Assembly: GCF_900129935.1 (NCBI RefSeq)
Contig: NZ_FQXJ01000014.1
Coordinates: forward strand, 1-64,000
From: Desulfosporosinus lacus DSM 15449
Lineage (GTDB): Bacteria; Bacillota; Desulfitobacteriia; Desulfitobacteriales; Desulfitobacteriaceae
DNA length: 64,000 nt
Direction: 5' to 3'
Under the pieces are notes generated by a model. The model was not told the origin of the DNA, did no database searches, and saw nothing but the letters and a program-made list of their open reading frames with translations. The translations under genes were made by a program, and so were the position numbers. Below are positions 14,940 through 23,513 of this stretch, in pieces (the first letter of the stretch is position 1; the number at the start of each line of letters is the position of its first letter).

Positions 14940-17015
14940 TCATAATGCGGAAGAACATTTGCAATCAGCTTTTTTAGTAAGACGTGCCAACAGGGATCTA
15001 TATGCCGGAAAACCTGTAACCGGATCCAATGCTAAATCGTCGGTTAAAAAGTTGACATTTGCCTCATCCCATCCATGGGGAATAGAAATAACTCTGGAAT
15101 CAATGGTCTCCGTAATTTTTACTTTAAGCGTAATCCCTTTTTTTTGCCAAGACTCTACTATCACTTCCTCACCATCCTCTACTCCTAGCTCCTTGGCTAG
15201 GTCTGGGTGAAGTTCCACGAGCGGTTCTGGCGACAGTTTGCGAAGCGAAGGAATATTCCGATATCGGGAATGATAATATCCCACATTTCTTGCTCCAGTT
15301 AAAATCAGTGGATACTTTTTAGCCATTTCTGCTGTGGAGAGAGGACTAGTATAGGGTTCCACATAAACAGGCAGGGCTTCACAGCCCTGTTCCTCTAGCT
15401 CTTTACAATAAATCTCAACTTTCCCTGAAGGAGTTTTAAAGCCCGTTGTTTCATATTTTTTGAATTTATTGCTTCCATAGTCATACCCTTCGGGGTACTG
15501 TTTTAAGCTTTCTACACTTAAACCGAGGGGTTTTAATCTGAAGTTTAATGCCTCTTCCTCACTTCCCCAAGGGAAACTTTCTTGGTAGCCCATTTTTTGA
15601 GCCAGCTGATTCCAGAAGTTCCAATCTGTAAGACATTCTTCCTCTTTTAGCACTTGTGGAGACAATCCAAGCTTCTGTACGCCATAAATACTGGCGCCAT
15701 TCCATAACTCAGTGCGCGCTAGAAAAGTCGACGCAGGAAGCACCAAATCAGCCAACTTAGCGGTTTCTGTCATGAAATGGTCCATAACTACCAGAAATTC
15801 CAGCTTGCATAGGGCTTCTATAACCTTTTCTGTATTGGGCCAAGTAAGGACCGGATTGCTACCGGCAACAATCATTCCCTTGATCGAATAGGGCTTTTCT
15901 GTAAGGATAGCTTCCGCGTACAAATTTGCCTGGGCTCGATGGGTGTGGTCATGAAAAAATGGATATTCCTTTTGTCCGATGGCCAATTCCTTTGATTTAG
16001 CTATGTTTTCTGGTACTAGAGAAGCAAGCTTGGCTAGCGGCACAAACAATGCTCCTCCGGAAACATCCAAGTTTCCGGTGATGGCCTGCAAAATGGCAAT
16101 GGCACGCAGGGCCTGAAAACCATTAGTCTGCAGTTCGAGTGCAAGCCCTGACGTAACACAAGCTGAGGAAGATAGGGCAATGAGTCGCGCAACGTCGATT
16201 AATTTATCCGCAGGAACCCAGGTGATTTGTTCAACTTTAGCTGGAGAATAGTCTTTAACTAATTCGGTCAGCTCAGTGAATCCAATCGTCCATTTATTCA
16301 CGAAATCCTGATTTATAAGCTTTTCCTGGATGATAACATTTAATATACCCAAGGCTAGAGCGCCGTCAGTTCCGGGTCTCAATTGCAAGTGAATGTCAGC
16401 TTTCCTCGCTAAGGGCGTGACTCGTGGATCTACAACCAGGAGCTTGGCACCGCTGACCAATGCTTTATTGATATCTTTCATTAAGGGTGGGCAGGACACG
16501 ACAGGATCAGAGCCCCACAAAACAATACAAGCGCTATTAGCATAATCCGGGACAGGAAGTGCCCCATAAGTGAGAACATTAGCCATTGCTTTCGCAACAT
16601 GACAATGACTTCCCGAAGATGAACAGTTCGGGGTACCAAACACGTTACAAAATCGTTCTAAATATGGAGTGAATTCTTTCCTCACACCCGTTTGGCCAAC
16701 GTGAACGGCCACCGCTTGCGCGCCAAATCTAGCTTTAATATCGTGTAGCTTAGCTGTGATTATATCCAGAGCCTCGTCCCAAGAGATTTCCTGCCATTGC
16801 CCATCGCTAGTTTTCCTGACTGGTTTTCTAAGCCGATCAGGAGCATGTACTATTTCTGCAATGGCTTTACCTTTTGGACAAAGATGGCCCTGGGAAAGAG
16901 AGCCTTTAAGTGCACCTATTCCTACGATAGTACCATGTTCCAAGGTTATTTCTAACCCACACATTCCATTGCACATTGCACATGCTGTTTGAAATGTTTG
17001 TTGGTCGTCATCCAT
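14940..17015 (-). CDS. bis-MGD molybdopterin (or tungstopterin) oxidoreductase, FdhA-like
   Basis: 691 residues. Cys12, Cys15, Cys19 and Cys46 bind an N-terminal [4Fe-4S] cluster. Cys138 in SSSGSHCHVAKAMA aligns with the metal-binding Sec/Cys of formate dehydrogenase H and is followed by His. The C-terminal beta-barrel domain (about residues 570-680) ends LARLTKKADCKCSSAL. There is no Tat signal, so it should be cytoplasmic. No electron-transfer or membrane subunit is encoded next to it. Family members include formate dehydrogenase, acetylene hydratase and transhydroxylases, so the reaction cannot be fixed. It lies between an ABC importer and a methyltransferase in one operon. Confidence 0.85.
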   Translation of the reverse strand: MDDDQQTFQTACAMCNGMCGLEITLEHGTIVGIGALKGSLSQGHLCPKGKAIAEIVHAPDRLRKPVRKTSDGQWQEISWDEALDIITAKLHDIKARFGAQAVAVHVGQTGVRKEFTPYLERFCNVFGTPNCSSSGSHCHVAKAMANVLTYGALPVPDYANSACIVLWGSDPVVSCPPLMKDINKALVSGAKLLVVDPRVTPLARKADIHLQLRPGTDGALALGILNVIIQEKLINQDFVNKWTIGFTELTELVKDYSPAKVEQITWVPADKLIDVARLIALSSSACVTSGLALELQTNGFQALRAIAILQAITGNLDVSGGALFVPLAKLASLVPENIAKSKELAIGQKEYPFFHDHTHRAQANLYAEAILTEKPYSIKGMIVAGSNPVLTWPNTEKVIEALCKLEFLVVMDHFMTETAKLADLVLPASTFLARTELWNGASIYGVQKLGLSPQVLKEEECLTDWNFWNQLAQKMGYQESFPWGSEEEALNFRLKPLGLSVESLKQYPEGYDYGSNKFKKYETTGFKTPSGKVEIYCKELEEQGCEALPVYVEPYTSPLSTAEMAKKYPLILTGARNVGYYHSRYRNIPSLRKLSPEPLVELHPDLAKELGVEDGEEVIVESWQKKGITLKVKITETIDSRVISIPHGWDEANVNFLTDDLALDPVTGFPAYRSLLARLTKKADCKCSSAL

Positions 17016-17040
17016 AGAAATACCTCCTGTATAAGAATTT

Positions 17041-18102
17041 TTATTGCTTATTGTTTAATGTTTTCCGGGCAGTATCTAGGAAGGACTCATTATAGATTTT
17101 TTCTTCAGGAACTTCCTGAGTAACAATACCGGCATATTCACCTAATTTTAACGCCGCTTGATATCCTGTCTTGGTATGCTTGCCATCCTTACTATACAGA
17201 TCATGTTTTTTCGAGTCTGCAATACTTATGAGGAGTTCTTCTTTTCTGTCAGGGAATAGCGGCAATAAGGCATCCGCAATCTCTTCGGTAGAATGCATGT
17301 TGACCCATTGAATCCCCTTGGCGCACGCAGTTACAACCTTTTGAACTGTTTCCGGATTTTCTTTTATATATTTATCCGTCGCAAACATGATATACATTTC
17401 ATAAGTCTCGGAACCCATAATCTTTTTAAACACTTCAGTATCCCGGCCATCTACTAACATTACTCCGCCGTTTGCCATTAGTTTATTAACTAGATAACCG
17501 TTAGAGCCACAGACCGCTGCAACATTACCGTTCTTCATTGCTGCTATATAAGCTGAGTTTTGCATACTGGGAAGCTGAACGTCGGTACTGGGATCTAATC
17601 CACCATAGCTCAAGCAAGCCTTTATCCAAGCGGTAGGAGAACCACTTGGGGTAGAAGCGCCAACAACCTGACCCTTCAAGGATTCAATCGTAGTAAATTT
17701 CGGTCCTTGAGCAATAAAGGCGTAGGGAAATTTTTGTGAAGTTGAAACAAGAACTTTTACTTCTTTACCGGCCTGAGTAACAATAAGTGGCATCTCAATA
17801 CCTCTTAAGCCGAATTGGGCTTCTCCCGCTAGAACCGGTGCACCAGGGTCTCCACCAGTAACCGTTTGGAAATCGACTTCCAATCCGGCCTCTTTAAAAT
17901 ATCCCAGAGTTTGAGCCAGATAAATCGGTGCCCATAATTCCCCTCTGGAGGGTTCAGTGATTGTTATTTTTTGATGCACATTCGTTTTAGTTGCTTCAGC
18001 CGATGTCGTTTTTGTTCTAGCCTTATCGCTGCAACCTGCCAATACCACCATTAAAAAACCTAACAATACAATTAAAGATACCAAAATTCCTTTTCTTTTC
18101 AT
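17041..18102 (-). CDS. ABC transporter substrate-binding lipoprotein (SsuA/TauA/NMT1 type)
   Basis: About 353 residues from the ATG at 18102, which follows GGAGGAG; a longer in-frame start at 18147 lacks a site. The signal peptide MKRKGILVSLIVLL ends in the lipobox LAGC. The mature protein has the NMT1/THI5-like fold (EPSRGELWAPIYLAQTLGYF, GLEVDFQTVTGGDP). It should capture the solute for the permease and ATPase encoded just upstream. The substrate could be a sulfonate, nitrile, pyrimidine-like or aromatic compound. Confidence 0.85.
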   Translation of the reverse strand: MKRKGILVSLIVLLGFLMVVLAGCSDKARTKTTSAEATKTNVHQKITITEPSRGELWAPIYLAQTLGYFKEAGLEVDFQTVTGGDPGAPVLAGEAQFGLRGIEMPLIVTQAGKEVKVLVSTSQKFPYAFIAQGPKFTTIESLKGQVVGASTPSGSPTAWIKACLSYGGLDPSTDVQLPSMQNSAYIAAMKNGNVAAVCGSNGYLVNKLMANGGVMLVDGRDTEVFKKIMGSETYEMYIMFATDKYIKENPETVQKVVTACAKGIQWVNMHSTEEIADALLPLFPDRKEELLISIADSKKHDLYSKDGKHTKTGYQAALKLGEYAGIVTQEVPEEKIYNESFLDTARKTLNNKQ

Positions 18103-18125
18103 TTCAACTTCTCCTCCAGTTTTTA

Positions 18126-18905
18126 TCAATCTACGGTTGGTCTCCACCGTAAAATCTTCTTTTCAAGAAATTTGACGAAATAATCAAGACTAGCCATTAA
18201 AATAATCAGAAGAACTATACACGAAATTACACGGGTAATATTATAGGTGCCGCCAGCATTCTGAATCATCCAACCTAAACCTTTATTAGCACCGATATAT
18301 TCCCCAACAATAGCCCCCATTATGGACATTCCCAAACCTGTGCGCAAGCTCACCAAGAACCAGGGTATACAAGAAGGCCAGATAACCTTACGAATGATTT
18401 GCCATTGATTACCTCCCATCATTCTCACGGCATTAATCAGGGTTACGTCAACATTGCAGTAACCAGCATATATGTTAAATAAAAAGATGAAAAATACCAT
18501 GACAGCAGACATCACAATTTTTGATTCGATACCGATGCCAAACCAAAAAATTAAGAGGGGACCTAATGCCAACTTAGGAAGACCGTTCATCCCAACAATA
18601 ATAGGGAATAAAATGTTATGTAGTTTTTTATTCATGCCAAAGATAAAAGCACATAAGGTTCCAAACACTCCACCGTAAATTAGGCCATAGAAAGCTTCTT
18701 TAAAAGTGATGCCAACATGCTTGCTGATATCCCCACTAGTCCACATTTTCACAATATCGTTTCCAATCAGATTGGGGCTACTGAAAAAAAAGGTATCGAC
18801 TTTTCCAGCTCTTGTGGCTAATTCCCAGATCAGGAAAAGCGCCATGACTAACAGTACCGTTTGTATCAAGGCTGGGATGCGAATGTTACGAAATTTTGCT
18901 GACAT
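18126..18905 (-). CDS. ABC transporter permease (SsuC/TauC type)
   Basis: 259 residues with six membrane helices of the binding-protein-dependent transport superfamily. The cytoplasmic EAA-like loop is MMGGNQWQIIRKVIWPSCIP. It overlaps the ATPase gene by 20 bases and is followed 23 bases later by the binding-protein gene, so the three form one importer. Confidence 0.9.
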   Translation of the reverse strand: MSAKFRNIRIPALIQTVLLVMALFLIWELATRAGKVDTFFFSSPNLIGNDIVKMWTSGDISKHVGITFKEAFYGLIYGGVFGTLCAFIFGMNKKLHNILFPIIVGMNGLPKLALGPLLIFWFGIGIESKIVMSAVMVFFIFLFNIYAGYCNVDVTLINAVRMMGGNQWQIIRKVIWPSCIPWFLVSLRTGLGMSIMGAIVGEYIGANKGLGWMIQNAGGTYNITRVISCIVLLIILMASLDYFVKFLEKKILRWRPTVD

Positions 18906-19731
18906 GCCCTATTCCTTCCTTACCCTTAATAACCTCTTCTTTCAATTGAAGCCAAATGGTTTTCTCAATATCCACATAATTGGCATCAAATTTGATATCC
19001 ATTACATTTCTGGGTCGCGGCAAAGGGATGTTATACTCGGCTTTCACCTTACCTGGACGAGAGCTGATTAAAACGACTCTGTCGGCCAATGAGATAGCTT
19101 CGCTTAAATCGTGAGTAACATAAACAATTGTTTTCTTGGTTTCATGCCAAATTTTCAAGATGTCATCCTGCAAAATTTCCTTAGTGAAGGCATCTAGCGG
19201 ACCAAAGGGCTCGTCCATAAATAAAATTTCCGGATCAATGGCCAATACACGAGCAATGGTCACTCTCTTCTTCATACCGCCTGACAGTTCGTGGGGATAA
19301 CTGTATTCAAATCCTGTCAAACCCATGCGAACAATCAATTCCCGTGCCATAGCCCTGCGTTCTTTTTTCGATATGCCCCGCAATTCAAGACCGAGAGCCA
19401 CATTATCCATTACGGTAGCCCAAGGTAGTAAGGAATCAAGCTGAGACATATAACCGATTTTAGGATTTATACCAACGGTTTCTACACCATCAATGAGAAC
19501 TTGTCCGGAGTCGGCAGTAATCAACCCGGCCATCACATTCAAAAGTGTGCTTTTACCGCAGCCACTGGTACCAATCAAAGCAATGAACTCTTGTTCATAA
19601 ACATCTAACGATACGTCATTAACTGCTAAAACTTGATGTCCATTCGATGAAGAAAAAGTAACAGTAATGTTTTTAAGTGCAAGTTTTATCTTATTCTCCG
19701 ATTTGCTTTGTAGATTAATAATGCTTGTCAT
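18886..19731 (-). CDS. ABC transporter ATP-binding protein (SsuB/TauB type)
   Basis: 281 residues. Walker A GTSGCGKST, signature LSGGMKKR, Walker B ILFMDEPFGPLDA and the switch histidine THDLSEA are all present. An ATG at 19731 is preferred to the GTG at 19740, which would overlap the GAGAG ribosome site. It is the first gene of an operon continuing through permease, binding protein, molybdoenzyme and methyltransferase. A good sigma-A promoter lies about 90 bases upstream. Confidence 0.9.
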   Translation of the reverse strand: MTSIINLQSKSENKIKLALKNITVTFSSSNGHQVLAVNDVSLDVYEQEFIALIGTSGCGKSTLLNVMAGLITADSGQVLIDGVETVGINPKIGYMSQLDSLLPWATVMDNVALGLELRGISKKERRAMARELIVRMGLTGFEYSYPHELSGGMKKRVTIARVLAIDPEILFMDEPFGPLDAFTKEILQDDILKIWHETKKTIVYVTHDLSEAISLADRVVLISSRPGKVKAEYNIPLPRPRNVMDIKFDANYVDIEKTIWLQLKEEVIKGKEGIGHVSKIS

Positions 19732-19827
19732 TTTATACACTCTCTTTTATGTTTATTATTTTACCGTAATGCGAAAAGACTTGCTGAGACCTTCTTACAT
19801 CATCCTTCTCATTAAACAACTGCCTGA

Positions 19828-19856
19828 ATTATACCAAAATTTTAATATAATTCCAA
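19828..19856 (-). promoter_or_regulatory. sigma-A promoter of the ABC/molybdoenzyme operon
   Basis: TTGGAA (19851-19856), a 17-base spacer and TATAAT (19828-19833) preceded by TGG. No riboswitch motif was recognised between it and the ATPase gene. Confidence 0.7.
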
Positions 19857-20043
19857 TACCTAATGGTTATGTTTATTTATAACTTTTGGCAAATGTATGA
19901 TGTGCAACCAACAACTACCCATAGGGTGAAAGAGAAGAATCGTAGGCAGAAATAATAAAGTTGCCTCGCTAAGCTTTTTTAAATTTGCGAGAGAAGTCTC
20001 AATGATCCTTGCGGAGAAGCAGGAAGCGATTTTTCGCAAAGAA

Positions 20044-20068
20044 AATAAAAAAGACGGAAATCTCCGTC
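20044..20068 (-). terminator. intrinsic terminator
   Basis: GACGGA and TCCGTC pair around four bases and are followed on the minus strand by six T. It would end transcripts coming from the vanZ remnant. Confidence 0.7.
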
Positions 20069-20154
20069 GAGTCCTTGTCCCCAGATTTCTTCCTGTTTGA
20101 AAACCTGTGCTGAAAAACCAAGGGTATATAATTATTTAAAAGAGATCCGGTTTA

Positions 20155-20215
20155 AAAATTCGGCGCTTTTGAGATTGACTATTCTAGATGAGCCAGACTT
20201 CAAACCGCCGAATTT
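20155..20215. repeat. dispersed 60-bp hairpin, copy 3 of 3
   Basis: AAAATTCGGCGCTTTTGA and TTCAAACCGCCGAATTTT flank a centre with TCTAGA; pairing is less perfect than in copies 1 and 2. The tail TAACCACCTCAT follows as in the other copies. Confidence 0.8.
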
Positions 20216-20329
20216 TTAACCACCTCATACAAATCAGCCAACCACAAATCTTCCCACGCAATTTTGCTGTCGCTTTCCGGCAGATCAACCTTACTTTCCT
20301 CATTGGAATATTTCCGCACATGAACAATC

Positions 20330-20804
20330 TTAATCCTCTTCCAGTCGTACAGATTTTCTCAGTAGCTTTAGGTTCTTCATCAGCAATAGATAGCCCAAGA
20401 ATCCACCGAGTATATTTAAAATAACATCATCAATATCCGCCGTCCCGAGTTTTGAGATTAGCTGTATTCCTTCCAGGACAAAACTTGTTATAAAGGTAGT
20501 AATCACAATAGCTTTAGCACTATTGAGCTTATTAAAAATAAGAGGCAGCAGAAAACCCATGGGCATAAACGCTAGTACATTGCCAAACAAATTAAAAAAC
20601 CAAACATCAATATTATCATCACTGACCCTACTCATATAGGTAATGATCGTTGTGAACGGAATTATATTAAACTGCAGATCCTCCCCGGAGAATCTAAAGT
20701 ATTGACTGTAAGCAAAAAGAAAAGTCTATACAGCAAATAGGAAAAATAAACAAGAAAAAGTACCCCTGGGATTTTTCGACCAGCTTATTTAATCTGGAAG
20801 GCAT
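20330..20804 (-). pseudogene. VanZ-family membrane protein, frameshifted
   Basis: The C-terminal 101 codons are intact: FFNLFGNVLAFMPMGFLLP and a TSFVLEGIQ-GTADIDDVILN motif pair identify VanZ. Upstream, the same family continues in frame as RFSGEDLQFNIIPFTTIITY, but the first membrane helix (VLFLVYFSYLLYRLFF) lies in a second frame. The original start (MPSRLNKLVEKSQ, ATG at 20804 with GAGGAG upstream) lies in a third. At least two indels, one near a GGGG run, separate them, so no full-length protein is expected. Confidence 0.7.
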
Positions 20805-20819
20805 ATAAATGCTCCTCAC

Positions 20820-20849
20820 TTTCTCGCTTTCTCGCTTTCTCGCTTTCTC
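20820..20849. repeat. 8-bp tandem repeat before vanZ
   Basis: TTTCTCGC occurs three times perfectly and a fourth time in part, immediately upstream of the GAGGAG ribosome site of the vanZ remnant. Copy number could vary by slippage. Confidence 0.8.
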
Positions 20850-20959
20850 TTATTTCCATATTCATATACCTTCCGGAAATCCTTAAGCACCATGTGAATG
20901 ACTTATACGCTGAAGTTTTGCACCTTAATTCATGGCAAAACCCAGCCGATATCTTCCAC

Positions 20960-21412
20960 TTAAAGTTCCGATGTACCAAAGATTTGTCTTAAGTGATGCT
21001 CCATGTGTCTCAGATAATCCTGAACCAGCTCTACGAAGGTGAAGGATTTATTATCACCTATGTCACACAAATAAACCAGTTTCTCTTCCGGGATTCTTAA
21101 GATGATTCTAAGGATATGTCTATTTAAAACCGACCAGAGGGAAATAATCTCATCGAGAGGCATGTATTGATAATCCTGAATCAGGACCCAATTGTTTTGG
21201 TCATAAGGCACTATCACAAAAGGCTGCTTTTCAAACTGAATTTTTATGAACCTATGATGATTGTTAGTAGCGGAATCACATAAATGGCCCAATATTTCCT
21301 TTTTCGACCACCTGCCTTCTATGCGGACTGAAAATTCTTGTTCTGAATACTGTTTGACCTTGGCAGGTACTGATTGAATTAAGTAGTTAAGCCTTTCGTT
21401 AATATCTCTCAT
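20960..21412 (-). CDS. DinB/YfiT-like four-helix protein
   Basis: 150 residues from the ATG at 21412; an in-frame TTG 12 codons earlier is possible because the GGGAGG site is only 2 bases from the ATG. EGRWSKKEILGHLCDSATNN matches the DinB superfamily motif after helix 1. Histidines placed as metal ligands are His58 (LGHL) and a cluster near the C-terminus (RHMEHHLRQI). Family members are metal-dependent thiol transferases or damage-inducible proteins. The exact role is unknown. Confidence 0.7.
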   Translation of the reverse strand: MRDINERLNYLIQSVPAKVKQYSEQEFSVRIEGRWSKKEILGHLCDSATNNHHRFIKIQFEKQPFVIVPYDQNNWVLIQDYQYMPLDEIISLWSVLNRHILRIILRIPEEKLVYLCDIGDNKSFTFVELVQDYLRHMEHHLRQIFGTSEL

Positions 21413-22067
21413 ATCCTCCCTCTTCTTTCTTCTCAATATTCTGGGCAAGCAATCGATTACCTAATGTATATACCATGCCAAGCATGGTTCAGGTTTTGCT
21501 TTATAACATTTGTCATTAATCAAGTTACCTACGTCCGGTTTATTTATCTTTTAAGAGTATATTAAGCTCTTCTATTTCTGTTGATAACTCTCTGTTTTCA
21601 ATAGAGTTTTTCACGAGTACATTAAGAGATAGACTTTTAAATAAGGGGTTGTAATTCCACATAGGTGGATGTTCCTGACTTGGTGAACTGAACCAGCTCA
21701 GCCCCATCGGCCGAGATAAAATTTTCATCGCCCTGCAATTTAACCTCTGTAAATGGTCTTTTACTGTCAAAGTCGTAAAACTACGCTGCTCAGGACGATC
21801 AACCCTCATTGAGGAAGAAAACCGGACCAGAGTATTCTGTGAGATCCTTTTTCCGGGGGCAAGTCCGCTCAGCAAATTCCCTTAACAAGATTAAAAAGGA
21901 CATCGGCCTGGTTTTCCCTGTAGCCTCTGCCCTTTCCTATGTCCATTTATAATAATCTGGCCTATGCTTTGAACTATCATGGCGTAAAAGGCAAAGTACA
22001 GACACACATTGAGGATGCCTTTACTTTTTCTTCTTATTGAGTGCTTTCTGCTTAAGCTTCCGCAAAA
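21413..22067. other. region of decayed coding fragments
   Basis: The minus strand has protein-like pieces in shifting frames: TEVKLQGDENFISADGAELV near 21670-21740, and LREFAERTCPRKKDLTEY near 21830-21890. The plus strand has MSIYNNLAYALNYHGVKGK ending FTFSSY at 21940-22040. None has a ribosome site and uninterrupted family-length frame. No family was recognised, so no gene is called. Confidence 0.4.
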
Positions 22068-22105
22068 CATAAGTCCTCTCAGTCAAATTAAAGAGAGGAC
22101 TTATG
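22068..22105. terminator. hairpin after the Phd-Uma2 gene
   Basis: CATAAGTCCTCTC pairs with GAGAGGACTTATG around twelve bases, 53 bases after the stop of the gene at 22158-22886. The U-tract is weak. Confidence 0.55.
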
Positions 22106-22157
22106 CATAGTCAAGTCAGGAAATTTTTCAGACATATACTATCCGATATTCCCATCT

Positions 22158-22886
22158 CTATAAAAACATATCAGTCAATGCTACCTTCAGTCCCCTGAAA
22201 TATCCTGACTCAACATAGTCATGGGCGCCTTTTTGAAAGGCCGTGCTGTCGGTTATTTCATTTTTATCAAGCATATAAATATATACCAGATTATTTTTAG
22301 GATCAACCATCCAGTATTCCTTAATACCGCATTGCTTGTAAAGCTCCAACTTTTTAAGAGTATCCTTACTTCTACTAGAGGGTGAAAGAACTTCAACCAC
22401 CAGGGTTGGAACTCCTTTGTACTTACCGTTTTTGTCCATCTTATCCCTGTCGCAGATAACGATGATATCAGGTTGAACAACACAAATGTTGTCCTCAGCC
22501 TTAAAAAGGGTAATATCAAAAGGCGAAGTGAGGGGGATACAATTTATATTATTTTTAAACCAGTTATAAAAGGTTCCATGAATTTCGTTAACAGCATATT
22601 GGTGCTCGAAAGAGGGCGACGCGAGATTATAAATAACGCCGTCAATCAACTCAAACCGCTGCTCGGAAGCTTCCACGAGTTCCAGAAACTCCTCATAAGT
22701 CACTCTTCCCTCACGAGTTTGATATTCTGAGGCGCCTTCTGCCACGAGGCTTTTATTCGGGGCATCGCATGACAGAATTCTGGCAATATCCCTTCCATTT
22801 TTGGTCACAATTATTTCTTCGTTGACCTCCGCAAATTTTAGGTATTTGCCAAAATTATTCTGTACTTCCGTCGAAGGAACTCTCAT
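22158..22886 (-). CDS. Phd/YefM antitoxin-like domain fused to a Uma2-family nuclease
   Basis: 242 residues. Residues 1-40 (VQNNFGKYLKFAEVNEEIIV then TKNGRDIARIL) match the Phd/YefM DNA-binding antitoxin fold. Residues 60-240 match Uma2 (DUF820), a PD-(D/E)XK nuclease-like family: YEEFLELVEASEQRFELIDG, VQPDIIVICD, and PTLVVEVLSPSS with KLELYKQCGIKEYWMVDP, keeping the D...ExE/K core. GGAGGGG precedes the ATG. Fusion of an autorepressor-like domain to a nuclease fold suggests a self-regulated mobile or defence-related gene. Function is unproven for the family. Confidence 0.75.
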   Translation of the reverse strand: MRVPSTEVQNNFGKYLKFAEVNEEIIVTKNGRDIARILSCDAPNKSLVAEGASEYQTREGRVTYEEFLELVEASEQRFELIDGVIYNLASPSFEHQYAVNEIHGTFYNWFKNNINCIPLTSPFDITLFKAEDNICVVQPDIIVICDRDKMDKNGKYKGVPTLVVEVLSPSSRSKDTLKKLELYKQCGIKEYWMVDPKNNLVYIYMLDKNEITDSTAFQKGAHDYVESGYFRGLKVALTDMFL

Positions 22887-23057
22887 AATAACCCCTCCAT
22901 TTTAGCTATATATATTCCATTATCCATATATTTAGCTAATCGGTCAACAATCATCTCGGAGTTAGCTAATAGTCGCAATACCATTCCTCTCGCTGTCGTG
23001 TGGTTGGACATAAATTTCTCATGACCTTAAAGTGGGGCAGGCTTAACGTCCCTCTTT

Positions 23058-23513
23058 TTACATTAAATGATGACGGTATTCATAAGAGCGTAATGCAAAA
23101 AAAACTCTGGCCAGCGAAGATGCCACCATAATACCGGCTGCTATGGCAACTGCAATACTTACTGTATAAGAACCATATTCGGCAAACTCTCCGAACTTGC
23201 CATCGATGGCATAGCTCATTGTGTAGTATAAGGCCCGACCAGGAACTAGTGGAATTATAGCTGCTGTTAAAAAAGTAGTAGCTGGCGTTTTCTCGATGCG
23301 GGCGCATATTTCCGAGTAAAAGGTTACTATAATAGCCGATACGAAGTACTGCATCATTTCCCCGCTTAGCCAGAAACCACCCAGTAAGTATATCACCCAT
23401 GCTAACATACCACCTAAAGCAGCATACCCTATTTTCCTTCCTTTAATATTGAACAGAATCGAAAAACCAAGTGAACCCATAAAAGCCGTAATGATTTGAT
23501 ATGTATGGATCAT
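23058..23513 (-). CDS. ThrE/YjjB-type exporter small subunit (DUF3815)
   Basis: 151 residues with about four membrane helices, matching the C-terminal half of ThrE (YjjB). The start overlaps the partner gene's stop by four bases (ATGA), showing translational coupling. Together the two proteins form a threonine/serine or dicarboxylate (succinate) exporter. Confidence 0.85.
   Translation of the reverse strand: MIHTYQIITAFMGSLGFSILFNIKGRKIGYAALGGMLAWVIYLLGGFWLSGEMMQYFVSAIIVTFYSEICARIEKTPATTFLTAAIIPLVPGRALYYTMSYAIDGKFGEFAEYGSYTVSIAVAIAAGIMVASSLARVFFALRSYEYRHHLM

Larger units (their letters stand above)
19857..20329. other. intergenic region between the ABC operon and vanZ remnant
   Basis: It holds a minus-strand terminator (20044-20068) and hairpin copy 3 (20155-20215). 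CTCGC/GCGAG arms near 19965-19991 form a loose hairpin. No gene is supported. Confidence 0.5.

Noticed and set aside
20820-20849. CRISPR-like repeat
   Set aside because: The 8-bp units are contiguous without spacers; this is a simple tandem repeat. No CRISPR array was seen anywhere in the window.
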